A DNA stretch of 64,000 bases from Bacteroidia bacterium. Lineage in GTDB: Bacteria; Bacteroidota; Bacteroidia; 2-12-FULL-35-15. The stretch spans positions 62,001 to 126,000 of the forward strand of contig JAURXZ010000006.1 in assembly GCA_030654175.1 (NCBI GenBank). Direction: 5' to 3'. A program made the translations under genes and the position numbers. The notes under the pieces were generated by a model, which did no database searches, was not told where the DNA came from, and was given only the letters and a program-made list of their open reading frames with translations. Shown piece by piece: positions 1 through 9,817 of the stretch (position 1 is the first letter of the stretch; every line of letters starts with the position of its first letter).

Positions 1-497
1 CCGGTGGCACTGGTTCCGCTTAATACCGCAAGATGAAAAATATAAGAATCATCTTCAACACATCTCCTGTCGGTCCATGACCCCAGATTCGACATGTCCG
101 CTTGAATTTGCTGAGCGAAACTGATATCGGGCGCTGTATTTCCGTCATTATTAACACACCAAAATGTTTCGGTACCGGTACCTCCTCCTCCATTGCAGTG
201 AATACTTAAATAATAATCGGCATTCCAGCTATTTGACATCGAGCAGCGTTGCGACAAGGTGATCCAGCCATTAGGGATGGATCTGGTCATGTGAGAGGTC
301 CAGTTAGAACATCCATTTGTTATTAAAGTATTTAACCTCAATCCAACTTCCAGGGAGGTCACAATTTCGGTGGCTGTTCTGCCATCGGGATTTCCTCCAT
401 TGGAATCATATCCATGACCGGGATCGATAACAATCACCTGAGCGTAAAACAGAGAGGATATGCAAAGAAGAAACGTCAGAATTGTAATTTTTTTCAT
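1..497 (-). CDS. N-acetylmuramoyl-L-alanine amidase (Amidase_3-like), partial, runs off the window edge
   Basis: Not in the ORF track because it is open at the left edge. Minus-strand translation from ATG at 497 gives MKKITILTFLLCISSLFYAQVIVIDPGHGYDSNGGNPDGRTATEIV...YLSIHCNGGG, with signal peptide and DPGHG, E and SIHCN motifs. Confidence 0.85.
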   Translation of the reverse strand, partial: MKKITILTFLLCISSLFYAQVIVIDPGHGYDSNGGNPDGRTATEIVTSLEVGLRLNTLITNGCSNWTSHMTRSIPNGWITLSQRCSMSNSWNADYYLSIHCNGGGGTGTETFWCVNNDGNTAPDISFAQQIQADMSNLGSWTDRRCVEDDSYIFHLAVLSGTSAT

Positions 498-499
498 AA

Positions 500-1366
500 T
501 TAGTTGATTTTTAATTGTGAAATAAGAATTGAACCATCCTTGGAATTTATATAATAAATACTTTTTCCATCATGAGAAAACGAAGGGTTCATTTCTATTA
601 CCCCCTCTGTATTCGTTAACTGATGCGTGGTTTTATTAACAACATCATATAAATACAATTCAGAATTTGAAATTGAATGTCCATCTTTACTAACGTCAAC
701 AAAGCCCGCTAAAAATTTGGAATCCATCGACCATGAAGTTACCAGCCCATTCCCGATTTTCTTTGGTTTCTCTTTTTGACTGATATCATAAACCCATATC
801 TCGTTTCCGATATGAATGGCCACCTTTTGTTTATCGGGTGATAAAACAGGTTGGTAACAAACCTTAGTACCTTCCAGCACCACGATCTCTTTGCTTTTTC
901 TGCCTGTTTTTATTAATTGTAATTTATCGTTCACATAAATTACAGGATCAGTATCCAGGTGGGAATCAAGGCTTTGTATAGCACGAAAATCCATATCAGG
1001 GCGTTTTACAATTTTATTGCTGCCCAGCACATATTCAACGGTCTCGTTCTTGAAATCTTTGGTTTTGCTTTTCATCAATATGCTCTTACTTTTGGATGTC
1101 CATGTTGGAAAATAACCACTACCGGGAGAGGAAAAAATTGATTTCGGAAGGCCTTTTGCTGTTGTTTTTTTTATGAAAACCTGGCCCATGCTTTCATCAG
1201 AAAAACAAATGTATTTCCTGTTTGGAGATTCAAACACACAGGACATGGAACCCTTGATATTAGGTACTGTTTTAGAACCCGACAAAACATATTTTTTTTC
1301 AACACTGTTCTGGGAAAAACAAAAATTTCCGGATAAAAATAGTGCAACGTAAATGATCGATTTCAT
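500..1366 (-). CDS. TolB/PD40-like beta-propeller protein, secreted
   Basis: Signal peptide; repeats such as SPDKQKVAIHIGNEIWVYDI and SFSHDGKSIYYINSKDG; its stop lies 2 nt upstream of the amidase start, so probably co-transcribed. Confidence 0.65.
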   Translation of the reverse strand: MKSIIYVALFLSGNFCFSQNSVEKKYVLSGSKTVPNIKGSMSCVFESPNRKYICFSDESMGQVFIKKTTAKGLPKSIFSSPGSGYFPTWTSKSKSILMKSKTKDFKNETVEYVLGSNKIVKRPDMDFRAIQSLDSHLDTDPVIYVNDKLQLIKTGRKSKEIVVLEGTKVCYQPVLSPDKQKVAIHIGNEIWVYDISQKEKPKKIGNGLVTSWSMDSKFLAGFVDVSKDGHSISNSELYLYDVVNKTTHQLTNTEGVIEMNPSFSHDGKSIYYINSKDGSILISQLKIN

Positions 1367-1610
1367 AGATTTTGATGGTTAAATGGGGTGGTTAAATTTT
1401 ATATAAATGAGTAACAATATCTTATTAAAGCTTTGGCTACATAGTATACTGAGTACCCAAACTTACAATATTGTTTAATTCAAAACAAATTTATTGTTTT
1501 ACCCAAAGATAATTAATAGTTAAGAAGCTGAACAAACCTGTTTTCAGCTAAGTGTAGGAGTCTGGGGAGCGCAGGAATGTGATAACGCTATCATGCTGGG
1601 GTTATAAAGT

Positions 1611-1652
1611 AAAAAAGCTCAATAAAACCTCCCGAGGAAAGTCTTATTGAGC
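1611..1652 (-). terminator. Probable intrinsic terminator of the 1683..2147 gene
   Basis: Minus strand GCTCAATA...TATTGAGC stem followed by TTTTTT, just downstream of the stop. Confidence 0.6.
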
Positions 1653-1682
1653 CTTTATTGAGCCCTTAGGTATGTAGAATTT

Positions 1683-2147
1683 CTATTTTTTCTTTTTTCC
1701 TTCTTTTTCTTGTCCTGCAAAATCATAGCGTTTCTTTTCTATTCCACCTTTCAGCATAATAAAAGTTCCTTCAATTTCGTAATCCGTTATGGTTGCATCC
1801 CATTTGTAGGTTGTTTTTTCTTCAGTAAATTCTGAAGTGAAACTTAACTTATGTACTTCAGATTCATCTTCGGTATAGGTTGTATCCAATGTAACTTTAT
1901 AAGGCATGGAAGGAGCAGTCAGTTTTTCTTCCATCAGATCACATTGAACTTGGCCGCCTTTAATTATTATCAAACTTGGAAGCGGTTTGGCAGCGCCTGT
2001 TTTTTTCACTTCAGTGAACTTCACATCATATTTTTTACCTTCTAAAAACTTATTTTTTTCAGGCTTGGATTTTTGAGCAAAGCTGCTTGAAACCAATAAT
2101 AAACAAACTCCTAAAACTCCTGATCTTAATGCAATGGTGTTAATCAT
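1683..2147 (-). CDS. Hypothetical secreted protein
   Basis: 154 aa ORF with N-terminal signal peptide and lysine-rich C-terminus. Confidence 0.7.
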   Translation of the reverse strand: MINTIALRSGVLGVCLLLVSSSFAQKSKPEKNKFLEGKKYDVKFTEVKKTGAAKPLPSLIIIKGGQVQCDLMEEKLTAPSMPYKVTLDTTYTEDESEVHKLSFTSEFTEEKTTYKWDATITDYEIEGTFIMLKGGIEKKRYDFAGQEKEGKKKK

Positions 2148-2256
2148 TTTTTTTAATTTTAATTAAATTAAGTAGTTGTAAAATAAGTACTGAACCCGAT
2201 CGATGCAATTAATGTGCCTCAAATCAAAATACTTAGATTTTGTAAAACTATACTTT

Positions 2257-2264
2257 TATCTTTG
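2257..2264 (+). promoter_or_regulatory. Bacteroidota-type -7 element TATCTTTG
   Basis: Matches TAnnTTTG, 27 nt upstream of the ATG at 2291. Confidence 0.5.
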
Positions 2265-2290
2265 TTAAAAAAAAATTTAAACGAAAATAA

Positions 2291-3169
2291 ATGATTGTTT
2301 TTAATGCACTGCTCTATTATTTAGTTATAATTCCAATCTCCCTGCTTCCTTTCCCATTATTATATGCCCTTTCGGATGGTTTATATGTCCTTTTTTATTA
2401 TATGTTGGGATACCGAAAAAAAGTGGTTTTACAAAATATCCGTAATTCATTTCCTGATAAAACGGAAAAAGAACACATTGAAATTTGCAAAAAATTTTAC
2501 AGGCATTTCTGCGATCTTGTTGTTGAAAGCCTCAAAACATTTACCATTTCGGAAAAAGAAGTTCTAAAGCGGGTTATTTTCACAAATCCCGAGGTGATCG
2601 ATAAATATTTTGACCAGAAAAGAAGCGTTATCATTGCCGGTGGGCATTATAATAATTGGGAACTATTTGCAGTGGCAGTGGATGCTCTTATCAAACACAA
2701 AACGGTGGGTATTTACAAACCGCTCAGCAATAAGTATTTTGACGGTAAAATGAGGGGTACCCGAAGCAAATACGGGCTTGAAATGATCTCTACCAAAGAG
2801 GTGAAACCTTTTTTTGATAAACATATCAATGTGCTCACTGCCACCATATTCGGTACCGATCAATCACCCTCTAATCCTAATAATGCGTATTGGATGAAAT
2901 TTTTAAATCAGGACACAGGAGTGCTTTTCGGGGCTGAAAAATTTGCCAAGGAATACAATTATCCTGTTGTTTATGGTCGCATAAACAAATTAAAACGCGG
3001 CCATTACAGCCTTGATTTCACTGTTGTTACCGATACGCCAACCGAAACAGCTTATGGCGAGATAACCGAAAAGATCACTCTTTTATTGGAAAAAGATATT
3101 CAGGCAATTCCTCAATATTGGTTGTGGACCCACCGCAGATGGAAACATAAAAGGCCGGAAGGGAAATAG
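2291..3169 (+). CDS. Lysophospholipid/lipid A acyltransferase (LpxL/HtrB-like)
   Basis: 292 aa; GGHYNNWE (HxxxxE-like), FGTDQSPSNPNNAYWMKFLNQDTGV and C-terminal YWLWTHRRWKHKRPEG motifs. Confidence 0.85.
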   Translation: MIVFNALLYYLVIIPISLLPFPLLYALSDGLYVLFYYMLGYRKKVVLQNIRNSFPDKTEKEHIEICKKFYRHFCDLVVESLKTFTISEKEVLKRVIFTNPEVIDKYFDQKRSVIIAGGHYNNWELFAVAVDALIKHKTVGIYKPLSNKYFDGKMRGTRSKYGLEMISTKEVKPFFDKHINVLTATIFGTDQSPSNPNNAYWMKFLNQDTGVLFGAEKFAKEYNYPVVYGRINKLKRGHYSLDFTVVTDTPTETAYGEITEKITLLLEKDIQAIPQYWLWTHRRWKHKRPEGK

Positions 3170-3245
3170 TTCATAGAAATGTGTGGAATGGTTGGTCAGG
3201 TATAAATATTGAGTAAAAATACCTGACAGACAAACCCATAGTTGT

Positions 3246-3629
3246 ATGAAAAAGTTAATAGTGATCTTAGCAGCCATTTCGATCTTTGCAGCGTGTAAAA
3301 CTTCGAAAAAAACAACATCAGAAGATACGTTACAAAAGCCTTTGAATTGCCCTGATAAAGAGTTAACATTCAATGATGATATTAAACAGATCTTTAAAAA
3401 AAATTGTACCAAATGCCATAATAAAAATGAAAAAGCAGGGTACAATTTTCATAAATTAGAGTTTGTAAAAAAAGCTGCTAAATCGGGTAAACTGTTAGGA
3501 ACAATTAAGCACATCAAGGATTATGAGCCCATGCCAAGGTATGCGCCATTTCTTAAGTATGCTTCCAAACTTGACCAGGAATACATTGATAAAATTGAAT
3601 GTTGGATCAATAGTGGAATGAAAGAGTAA
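3246..3629 (+). CDS. c-type cytochrome-like lipoprotein
   Basis: Lipobox-like FAAC; CTKCH heme motif; MPRYAP; paralog of 3820..4191. Confidence 0.75.
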   Translation: MKKLIVILAAISIFAACKTSKKTTSEDTLQKPLNCPDKELTFNDDIKQIFKKNCTKCHNKNEKAGYNFHKLEFVKKAAKSGKLLGTIKHIKDYEPMPRYAPFLKYASKLDQEYIDKIECWINSGMKE

Positions 3630-3686
3630 AAAATAAAAAATTGTCGAACCAGTATTTATGAATATTTTCTCTCTTTACTATATGTT

Positions 3687-3806
3687 TGCGTTAGGGATTG
3701 CAGCGTAAATCCTTTTCTGTTTAGAAAAGATTGAAGTCCTTCGACTTCGCTCAGGATAAACTCCAAGCGCGCCCCCTTCTTTGAAAAAAGAAAGGAAAAC
3801 GCCCCA
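3687..3806 (+). repeat. Structured intergenic element, copy A (with an insertion of a second repeat type)
   Basis: GCGTTAGGGATTGCAGCGTAAATCCTTTTCTgtttAGAAAAGATTGAAG...CCTTCTTTgaaaAAAGAAAGG..AACGCCCC; carries TCCTTCGACTTCGCTCAGGATAAACTC. Confidence 0.85.
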
Positions 3807-3819
3807 AAATTATTAAATA

Positions 3820-4191
3820 ATGAAAAAAACAATTTTATCAGGATTCGTATTATTATTGATCTTTGCAACCTGCAAAACTGCCAGACAATCTGAAAAGACT
3901 GCTGTTACCCAACCTGCGCTCGATTGCAGTACTATGGATGTTACCTACAGCTTTGATATAAAACCTGTTTTTGAAACCTTTTGTTTCGAATGTCATGGAG
4001 AAAAAGAAGCAGAAGGAGGGTATAATTTCATGATGATCTCTGAAATAAAAAGAGCAGCCAAATCGGGTGCATTGCTTGGTTCTATCAAATGGAAAAGAGG
4101 ATTTTCACGTATGCCTGAAAAGGCGCCACAACTGGATGCACAGACGATCAATAAAATAGAATGTTGGATCAAAAACGGGATGAAAGAATAA
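3820..4191 (+). CDS. c-type cytochrome-like lipoprotein (tandem paralog)
   Basis: FATC lipobox-like; CFECH; shared GYNF...KRAAKSG.LLG.IK...MP..AP...INKIECWI..GMKE. Confidence 0.75.
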   Translation: MKKTILSGFVLLLIFATCKTARQSEKTAVTQPALDCSTMDVTYSFDIKPVFETFCFECHGEKEAEGGYNFMMISEIKRAAKSGALLGSIKWKRGFSRMPEKAPQLDAQTINKIECWIKNGMKE

Positions 4192-5471
4192 TGGAACATA
4201 TAATCCCACTTGCCGAAAGGATGCGTCCAACCAGTTTGGATAACTATATTGGACAAAAACACCTTGTGGGTGAAGGGGCTATTTTACGCAATGCAATTGA
4301 ATCTAACCTACTTCCATCTATTATTTTATGGGGCCCTCCCGGTGTTGGAAAAACCACCCTTGCCAATATTATTGCTCATCAGTTAAAACGTCCGTTCTAT
4401 GGATTAAGTGCGATCAATGCAGGCGTTAAGGATATCCGGGAAATAATTGACAAGGCAAAAAGTAACAGCTTATTTGCTCAGAAAAATCCAATTTTATTTA
4501 TTGATGAGATCCATCGTTTTAGTAAATCGCAACAAGATTCATTACTTGGTGCGGTTGAAAAAGGGGTTATCACTTTAATTGGAGCCACCACCGAAAACCC
4601 TTCATTTGAAGTTATTTCAGCTCTTTTATCCCGCTGCCAGGTATATATTTTAAAACCACTGGATAAAGAGGATCTGCTTGCAATGCTTGATCTGGCAATG
4701 AAAACAGACAGTATTTTAAAAACAAAGAACATCCGTATCCTTGAAGGTGAAGCTTTATTAAGGCTTTCGGGAGGTGATGGACGAAAATTATTAAATGTTT
4801 TTGAGTTGGTGGTAAACACAATTGGTAGTGATGAAATTGAAATAACCAATGAAAAAGTAACCAATATTATCCAGCAAAACATAGCATTATACGATAAGGC
4901 AGGAGAAAATCATTACGATATCATTTCTGCATTTATTAAGTCCATTCGCGGTAGTGATCCAAATGCTGCTGTGTACTGGCTTGCCAGGATGATTGAAGGT
5001 GGCGAAGACCCTTTATTTATTGCAAGAAGATTGGTAATACTTGCTTCGGAAGATATTGGTAATGCTAATCCTACAGCCCTGGTGATCGCAACTAATTGTT
5101 TCCAGGCAGTGAACGTGATCGGGTTCCCTGAATCACGAATAATTTTATCGCAAGCAGTAACGTATTTAGCTGCATCCGCCAAAAGCAATGCAGCTTATAT
5201 GGCTATTAACAGTGCTATTGAAGCCGTAAAAAATGGCGGAGACCTACCTGTGCCCCTTCATTTGCGGAATGCTCCAACCAAACTGATGAAGGATATTGGT
5301 TATGGAAAAGAGTACCAATATTCACATGGTTACACCTCCAACTTTTCGAATCAGGAATATTTGCCCGAGGGCCTTAGCGGAGTGAAATTTTATGATCCGG
5401 GAAATAACGCCAGGGAAAAAGAAATAAGAGACCATCTGAAAAAATTGTGGGGAGATAAGTATAAGTACTAA
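4191..5471 (+). CDS. rarA: Replication-associated recombination protein A (AAA ATPase, RarA/MgsA)
   Basis: WGPPGVGKTTLA Walker A, FIDEIHRFSKSQQD Walker B, RMRP N-terminus. The ORF is open from 4161, but the start is probably ATG 4191 overlapping the upstream TAA (TAATG). Confidence 0.93.
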   Translation: MEHIIPLAERMRPTSLDNYIGQKHLVGEGAILRNAIESNLLPSIILWGPPGVGKTTLANIIAHQLKRPFYGLSAINAGVKDIREIIDKAKSNSLFAQKNPILFIDEIHRFSKSQQDSLLGAVEKGVITLIGATTENPSFEVISALLSRCQVYILKPLDKEDLLAMLDLAMKTDSILKTKNIRILEGEALLRLSGGDGRKLLNVFELVVNTIGSDEIEITNEKVTNIIQQNIALYDKAGENHYDIISAFIKSIRGSDPNAAVYWLARMIEGGEDPLFIARRLVILASEDIGNANPTALVIATNCFQAVNVIGFPESRIILSQAVTYLAASAKSNAAYMAINSAIEAVKNGGDLPVPLHLRNAPTKLMKDIGYGKEYQYSHGYTSNFSNQEYLPEGLSGVKFYDPGNNAREKEIRDHLKKLWGDKYKY

Positions 5472-5693
5472 GTCCAATTCTAACTCAACTGCCCTCCTAC
5501 CCTTATTTATCGGGATAAATTCCTGCAATAGATCTTTCAGTAAAAAAATAACAAAGTAAATTTCGCGCAAAATACAAGATTCATTTCGGAAGCTTTGTTA
5601 TGTGAGCCTGAAATTGTTGTTTTGTGTTCATTCCCAACTTGTTTCGGAATCTCATAAAGATGCTAAAAAAAGTTCTTTTTCATCGCAAATGCT

Positions 5694-5784
5694 GCGTTAG
5701 GGATTGCAGCGTAAATCCTTTTCTGTTTAGAAAAGATTGAAGCGGAAAGCCCGCCCTTTTCTTTTTCAAGAAAAGGGAACGCCC
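5694..5784 (+). repeat. Structured intergenic element, copy B
   Basis: GCGTTAGGGATTGCAGCGTAAATCC-hairpin-GATTGAAGCGGAAAGCCCGCCCTTTTCTTtttcAAGAAAAGGGAACGCCC. Confidence 0.9.
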
Positions 5785-5929
5785 AAATGAACATGCTTTT
5801 TAGACTAATTATTTTTATTTTATTAATTGAATACAGGTAAAAAAGGACACCAAAAAATTTTTTTATCATTAAGAAATCAAATATTTTCACTATTTTTAAA
5901 ACCCTATTGACGCTTTGATAGCTTTAAAA

Positions 5930-7519
5930 ATGAAAAAAATATCCGTTTTAATATCTCTACTATTCGTTGTACTTATTTTTTCATGCAGAAAAGAACTGGA
6001 AAAACCTTTTTGGGATACTCAGGTTTTAGCACCTTTGATAAATGCTTCTCTTGACATAAACAATCTTCTCCCCGACTCCATTTTACAGGCCAATGCGGAT
6101 AGCTCCATGAAAATTGTTTTTCAAAATGATATCTATAAACTGGCTATGGATACAATTTTTAGTATACCTGATACCACATTAAGCCAAATTTACACCATTC
6201 CATTTCCTGTAACCTTTAACCAGGGCCAGGTGGTAGTGAACAACAGTCAGTCCGAAACCACCTATAACCTGCAAGGCGTGCAGTTGCGCAGCACCACAGT
6301 AAAATCAGGTTTTGTTCATTATCAGATCAAAAGTCTGATCAAAGAAGTAACTAATTTTGTTTACAGCATTCCTAGTGCTAAACTCAATGGAGCGCCTTTT
6401 TCCATTAATGTATCAGTTCCTGCCGCGGTAGGAACCACACCCGGGGTTTACGATCAAACCTACGATCTGTCGGGCTATGTTTTTGACCTGACCGGAATTT
6501 ACCATAACAAAGTAAACACCCTGTACACCTCATTTACGGCCTCTGTTAGTCCTTTAGGGCAACCCGTATTGGTTAACAATACAGATAGTTTAATTGTTAC
6601 CAATACTTTTTACGATATAATACCCTATTACGCGAAAGGTTATTTTGGTCAAAACACCTTTAACGTTGGTCCTTCTTTTACAAATTTCACGTTATTTGAT
6701 CGTATTGTTGACGGAACACTTCAATTAGAAGATGTTAACTTTAACTTGAAAATTGAAAATCCCATTGGATTGGATGCCCGGATCTATTTTAACAATTTAA
6801 GTTCCGTTAATACCAGAACAGGTAATACCATTAACCTTAGCAATTCAATTATTGGAATACCAATAAATATAAACCGCGCAGCAGAAAGCGGAGGTACTGT
6901 ATTTCCAACTTATGCTAATTTTCCATTAACAGTGAATAATTCAAACATTAAACAAATGATTGAAAACCTCCCTGATAAATTTGGTTACTCCATGCAAATA
7001 ATTGCTAATCCGCTGGAGAATGTATCCAGTTCAAATGATTTTATTTATTCGGATAAATTAATGAAAGCCAACCTGGATATAGAGATCCCGCTTTCTTTGG
7101 TTGCAAGTAATTTAACGCTGGTGGATACTTTGGATCTAAATATTTCTAATCCTGATGATCAAAGTGTTAAGAGTGGCACTCTTACGTTGATCGCTGATAA
7201 TGGTTTTCCTTTTGATGCTTCCCTTCAGATCTATTTATTAAATGAGGTAAATTCAGTGGTTGACTCTGTTTTTGCTAACGCGAATATTATTGATGAGGCC
7301 CCCATCAATTCAGATCTTAGGGTGATCAGAAAAAAACAGACCAGGATCGCTCTTCCATTGAGTGAAAGCAAAATGAATCTGTTATATCATACAAAAAAAT
7401 TAAAATTAAAAGTAAAGTTCAATACAAGCGCACAGCCACAATACATCAAAATTTATAGTGAATACAGCATTGATGTAAAATTAGTTGGCGATTTTAATTA
7501 TACGATTCAGTTAAAATAA
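5930..7519 (+). CDS. Hypothetical lipoprotein, large beta-rich surface protein
   Basis: MKKISVLISLLFVVLIFSC lipobox; the upstream start at 5915 is less likely. Confidence 0.75.
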   Translation: MKKISVLISLLFVVLIFSCRKELEKPFWDTQVLAPLINASLDINNLLPDSILQANADSSMKIVFQNDIYKLAMDTIFSIPDTTLSQIYTIPFPVTFNQGQVVVNNSQSETTYNLQGVQLRSTTVKSGFVHYQIKSLIKEVTNFVYSIPSAKLNGAPFSINVSVPAAVGTTPGVYDQTYDLSGYVFDLTGIYHNKVNTLYTSFTASVSPLGQPVLVNNTDSLIVTNTFYDIIPYYAKGYFGQNTFNVGPSFTNFTLFDRIVDGTLQLEDVNFNLKIENPIGLDARIYFNNLSSVNTRTGNTINLSNSIIGIPININRAAESGGTVFPTYANFPLTVNNSNIKQMIENLPDKFGYSMQIIANPLENVSSSNDFIYSDKLMKANLDIEIPLSLVASNLTLVDTLDLNISNPDDQSVKSGTLTLIADNGFPFDASLQIYLLNEVNSVVDSVFANANIIDEAPINSDLRVIRKKQTRIALPLSESKMNLLYHTKKLKLKVKFNTSAQPQYIKIYSEYSIDVKLVGDFNYTIQLK

Positions 7520-7520
7520 A

Positions 7521-7612
7521 TCAATTTGAAAATGTGCCAATTTGAAAATGAACCGGGAATCAGTTTTAAAATTGTCAAATCGTCAAATTACCAAATTATC
7601 AAATTATCAATT
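7521..7612 (+). repeat. AT-rich word repeat (AATTTGAAAATG / CAAATTATCAAATT), direct and inverted
   Basis: CAATTTGAAAATGTGCCAATTTGAAAATG ... ATTGTCAAATCGTCAAATTACCAAATTATCAAATTATCAATTG. Confidence 0.7.
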
Positions 7613-8875
7613 GTGAAGAAAATATTTAGTATACTTTTTATTACTTTCATTCATCTTATTTCGCAAGCCCAGATTGCCACTATTTATTCTGAAGAATTTC
7701 TTGATTCTTCTAAAACACGTATTGGCATTAGCGCAGATTACGACTTGAATTCCAATGCATTTACCAGTGCTTTTATCTCGAAATTTTATAACGGTGGGTA
7801 TATTGATACCGATCTGAAAAATTCTGTATTAAAGCGGGCAAAGAACACAAATCGAATTGGTGGCAATTTCAATTATGGAATTAACGGTGTAATTAATTTA
7901 GACTCTCTTAATCATAAAAAAAACATCAGTGTTTTTTTCAGTGTCAGGGACAGGATACATGTGGATGCGCAATTTTCAAAAGATCTTTATAGAGTTGGCT
8001 TTTATGGGAATTCACAACATGCCGGAGAAACGGCTAATTTCAATGATTTCAATTTAAATCTGATACGATACCAGCAAATACAAATAGGTTTATTTTCATC
8101 AAAGCTGGATAGCGCAGCACGTTGGGGAATTGGTCTTTCATTTTTAAAAGGGGAACAATATCTTTCTATTGCAGCTAAAAAAGCGGAATTATTTACAAGT
8201 GAAGATGGACAATATATTGATTTTACAACTGAAATGAGTGTTGCTCAGTCCGACACTGCACGTAAGGGCTTTGGAGCTGTTAATGGATTTGGATCAAGTG
8301 TGGATATGTTTTTTGAAGCACCTTTTCAAACCCGTTTTGGTGTTTCTAAATTGCGTGTATCTGTTTCCGATATCGGTTTTATTCACTTTAATAAACAAAC
8401 CTTAAATTATACCCAAGATTCCACTTTCCATTATACCGGTTTTCACGTCAATAGTTTTAGTGATCTGCAAGATTCAACGATGGGTGCTTCATCCACAGAT
8501 ACTATTATCAACTCTATTGCAACAGCCAAAAAACAATCCTACTCGGCCACTTTGCCAACTCTGTTTGATTTGAATTATGAAACCCATTTTGCCACCTATT
8601 TTCATTTAAAAGAAGGCATCCGTTATGTTTTTAATGGAAATAACAAACTGTTGTTTTACGTAACAGGGAAGTTTTATTTTAATCCTAAATTCATGCTTTC
8701 AGCCACATTCGGTTATGGAGGATATGGCATCCTTAATTATGGATTAGGCATTAATGCTAAACTGGGAAATGGTTTTGTGATCTATGCCGGAAGTAATAAT
8801 ATTGAAGGATATCTTGCACCTAAAAAAACAAGCGGACAGGGTGTTTATATTTCTTTAATTAAAACGTTTAAGTAA
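7613..8875 (+). CDS. DUF5723-like outer membrane protein
   Basis: Signal peptide VKKIFSILFITFIHLISQAQ begins at GTG 7613; the ORF-track start at 7526 lies in a repeat. Confidence 0.65.
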   Translation: MKKIFSILFITFIHLISQAQIATIYSEEFLDSSKTRIGISADYDLNSNAFTSAFISKFYNGGYIDTDLKNSVLKRAKNTNRIGGNFNYGINGVINLDSLNHKKNISVFFSVRDRIHVDAQFSKDLYRVGFYGNSQHAGETANFNDFNLNLIRYQQIQIGLFSSKLDSAARWGIGLSFLKGEQYLSIAAKKAELFTSEDGQYIDFTTEMSVAQSDTARKGFGAVNGFGSSVDMFFEAPFQTRFGVSKLRVSVSDIGFIHFNKQTLNYTQDSTFHYTGFHVNSFSDLQDSTMGASSTDTIINSIATAKKQSYSATLPTLFDLNYETHFATYFHLKEGIRYVFNGNNKLLFYVTGKFYFNPKFMLSATFGYGGYGILNYGLGINAKLGNGFVIYAGSNNIEGYLAPKKTSGQGVYISLIKTFK

Positions 8876-8956
8876 AAATTCAGCACTAAGGCATTCAGAG
8901 TACTCAGAAATACCTGAGTAGAGACGAATGATAATTGAAATTAAAAAACAAAAATT

Positions 8957-9772
8957 ATGTCATTAAAAAACGTTCCAAATATTAAACATTTAGATACCAA
9001 TAACTTTTTTCTAATTGCCGGGCCCTGTGTAGTTGAAACGGAAGAAATATGTTTTGAGATTGCCGAAAAAGTAAAAGCAGTAACCGACAAATTAGGAATA
9101 CCTTATATTTTCAAAGCATCCTACCGTAAAGCCAATCGCTCACGTTTAGATTCCTTCACAGGTATTGGTGATATAAAAGGATTGGAAATAATTCAAAAAA
9201 TAGGGAAACAGTTAAATATACCTACACTTACTGATATTCATACAAATGAAGATGCTGCCCTTGCAGCAAAATATGTGGATGTGTTACAAATACCGGCTTT
9301 CCTTTGCCGCCAAACAGAATTATTAGTTGCTGCTGCAGAAACAGGTAAACATGTGAACATTAAAAAAGGTCAGTTCCTGTCAGCAGAATCAATGAAATTT
9401 GCGGTTGATAAAGTTCGTGAATCAGGGAATTCTAACATTATGCTTACCGAACGTGGCACCTTTTTGGGGTACCAGGATCTGGTTGTTGATTACAGAGGGA
9501 TTCCGGAGATGCAAAAAAATAATGTTCCTGTTGTCATGGATATTACTCATTCGTTGCAAACACCCAATCAAACCAGTGGTGTTACCGGTGGGAAACCCGA
9601 ATTAATTGGCACCATTGCTAAAGCAGCTATTGCTGTGGGAGTTGATGGAATATTTTTAGAAACTCATCCAAATCCTTCAAAAGCAAAATCAGATGGCGCA
9701 AATATGCTTCACCTTGATCATTTTGAAAAGTTAATGATCGACCTGATCAGGATCAGAAAAGCAATTGTATAA
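8957..9772 (+). CDS. kdsA: 3-deoxy-8-phosphooctulonate synthase
   Basis: LIAGPCVVE; FKASYRKANRSRLDSFTG; TDIH; LQIPAFLCRQTELL; VMDITHSLQTPN. Confidence 0.95.
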   Translation: MSLKNVPNIKHLDTNNFFLIAGPCVVETEEICFEIAEKVKAVTDKLGIPYIFKASYRKANRSRLDSFTGIGDIKGLEIIQKIGKQLNIPTLTDIHTNEDAALAAKYVDVLQIPAFLCRQTELLVAAAETGKHVNIKKGQFLSAESMKFAVDKVRESGNSNIMLTERGTFLGYQDLVVDYRGIPEMQKNNVPVVMDITHSLQTPNQTSGVTGGKPELIGTIAKAAIAVGVDGIFLETHPNPSKAKSDGANMLHLDHFEKLMIDLIRIRKAIV

Positions 9773-9817
9773 TTTATAATTGTAAATAGGTGCCAATGAA
9801 AAAATAATATTTTAAAA

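Noticed and set aside
3656-3868. Antisense ORF with ILSEVEGLQSF
   Set aside because: Translation of a repeat element, not a gene.
5663-5890. Antisense ORF over copy B of the structured element
   Set aside because: Coincides with the repeat element and has no protein-like features.
9399-9605. Overlapping + strand ORF inside kdsA
   Set aside because: Alternative frame of a well-supported gene; no start context or conserved motif. The same applies to the other short ORFs overlapping confident genes.
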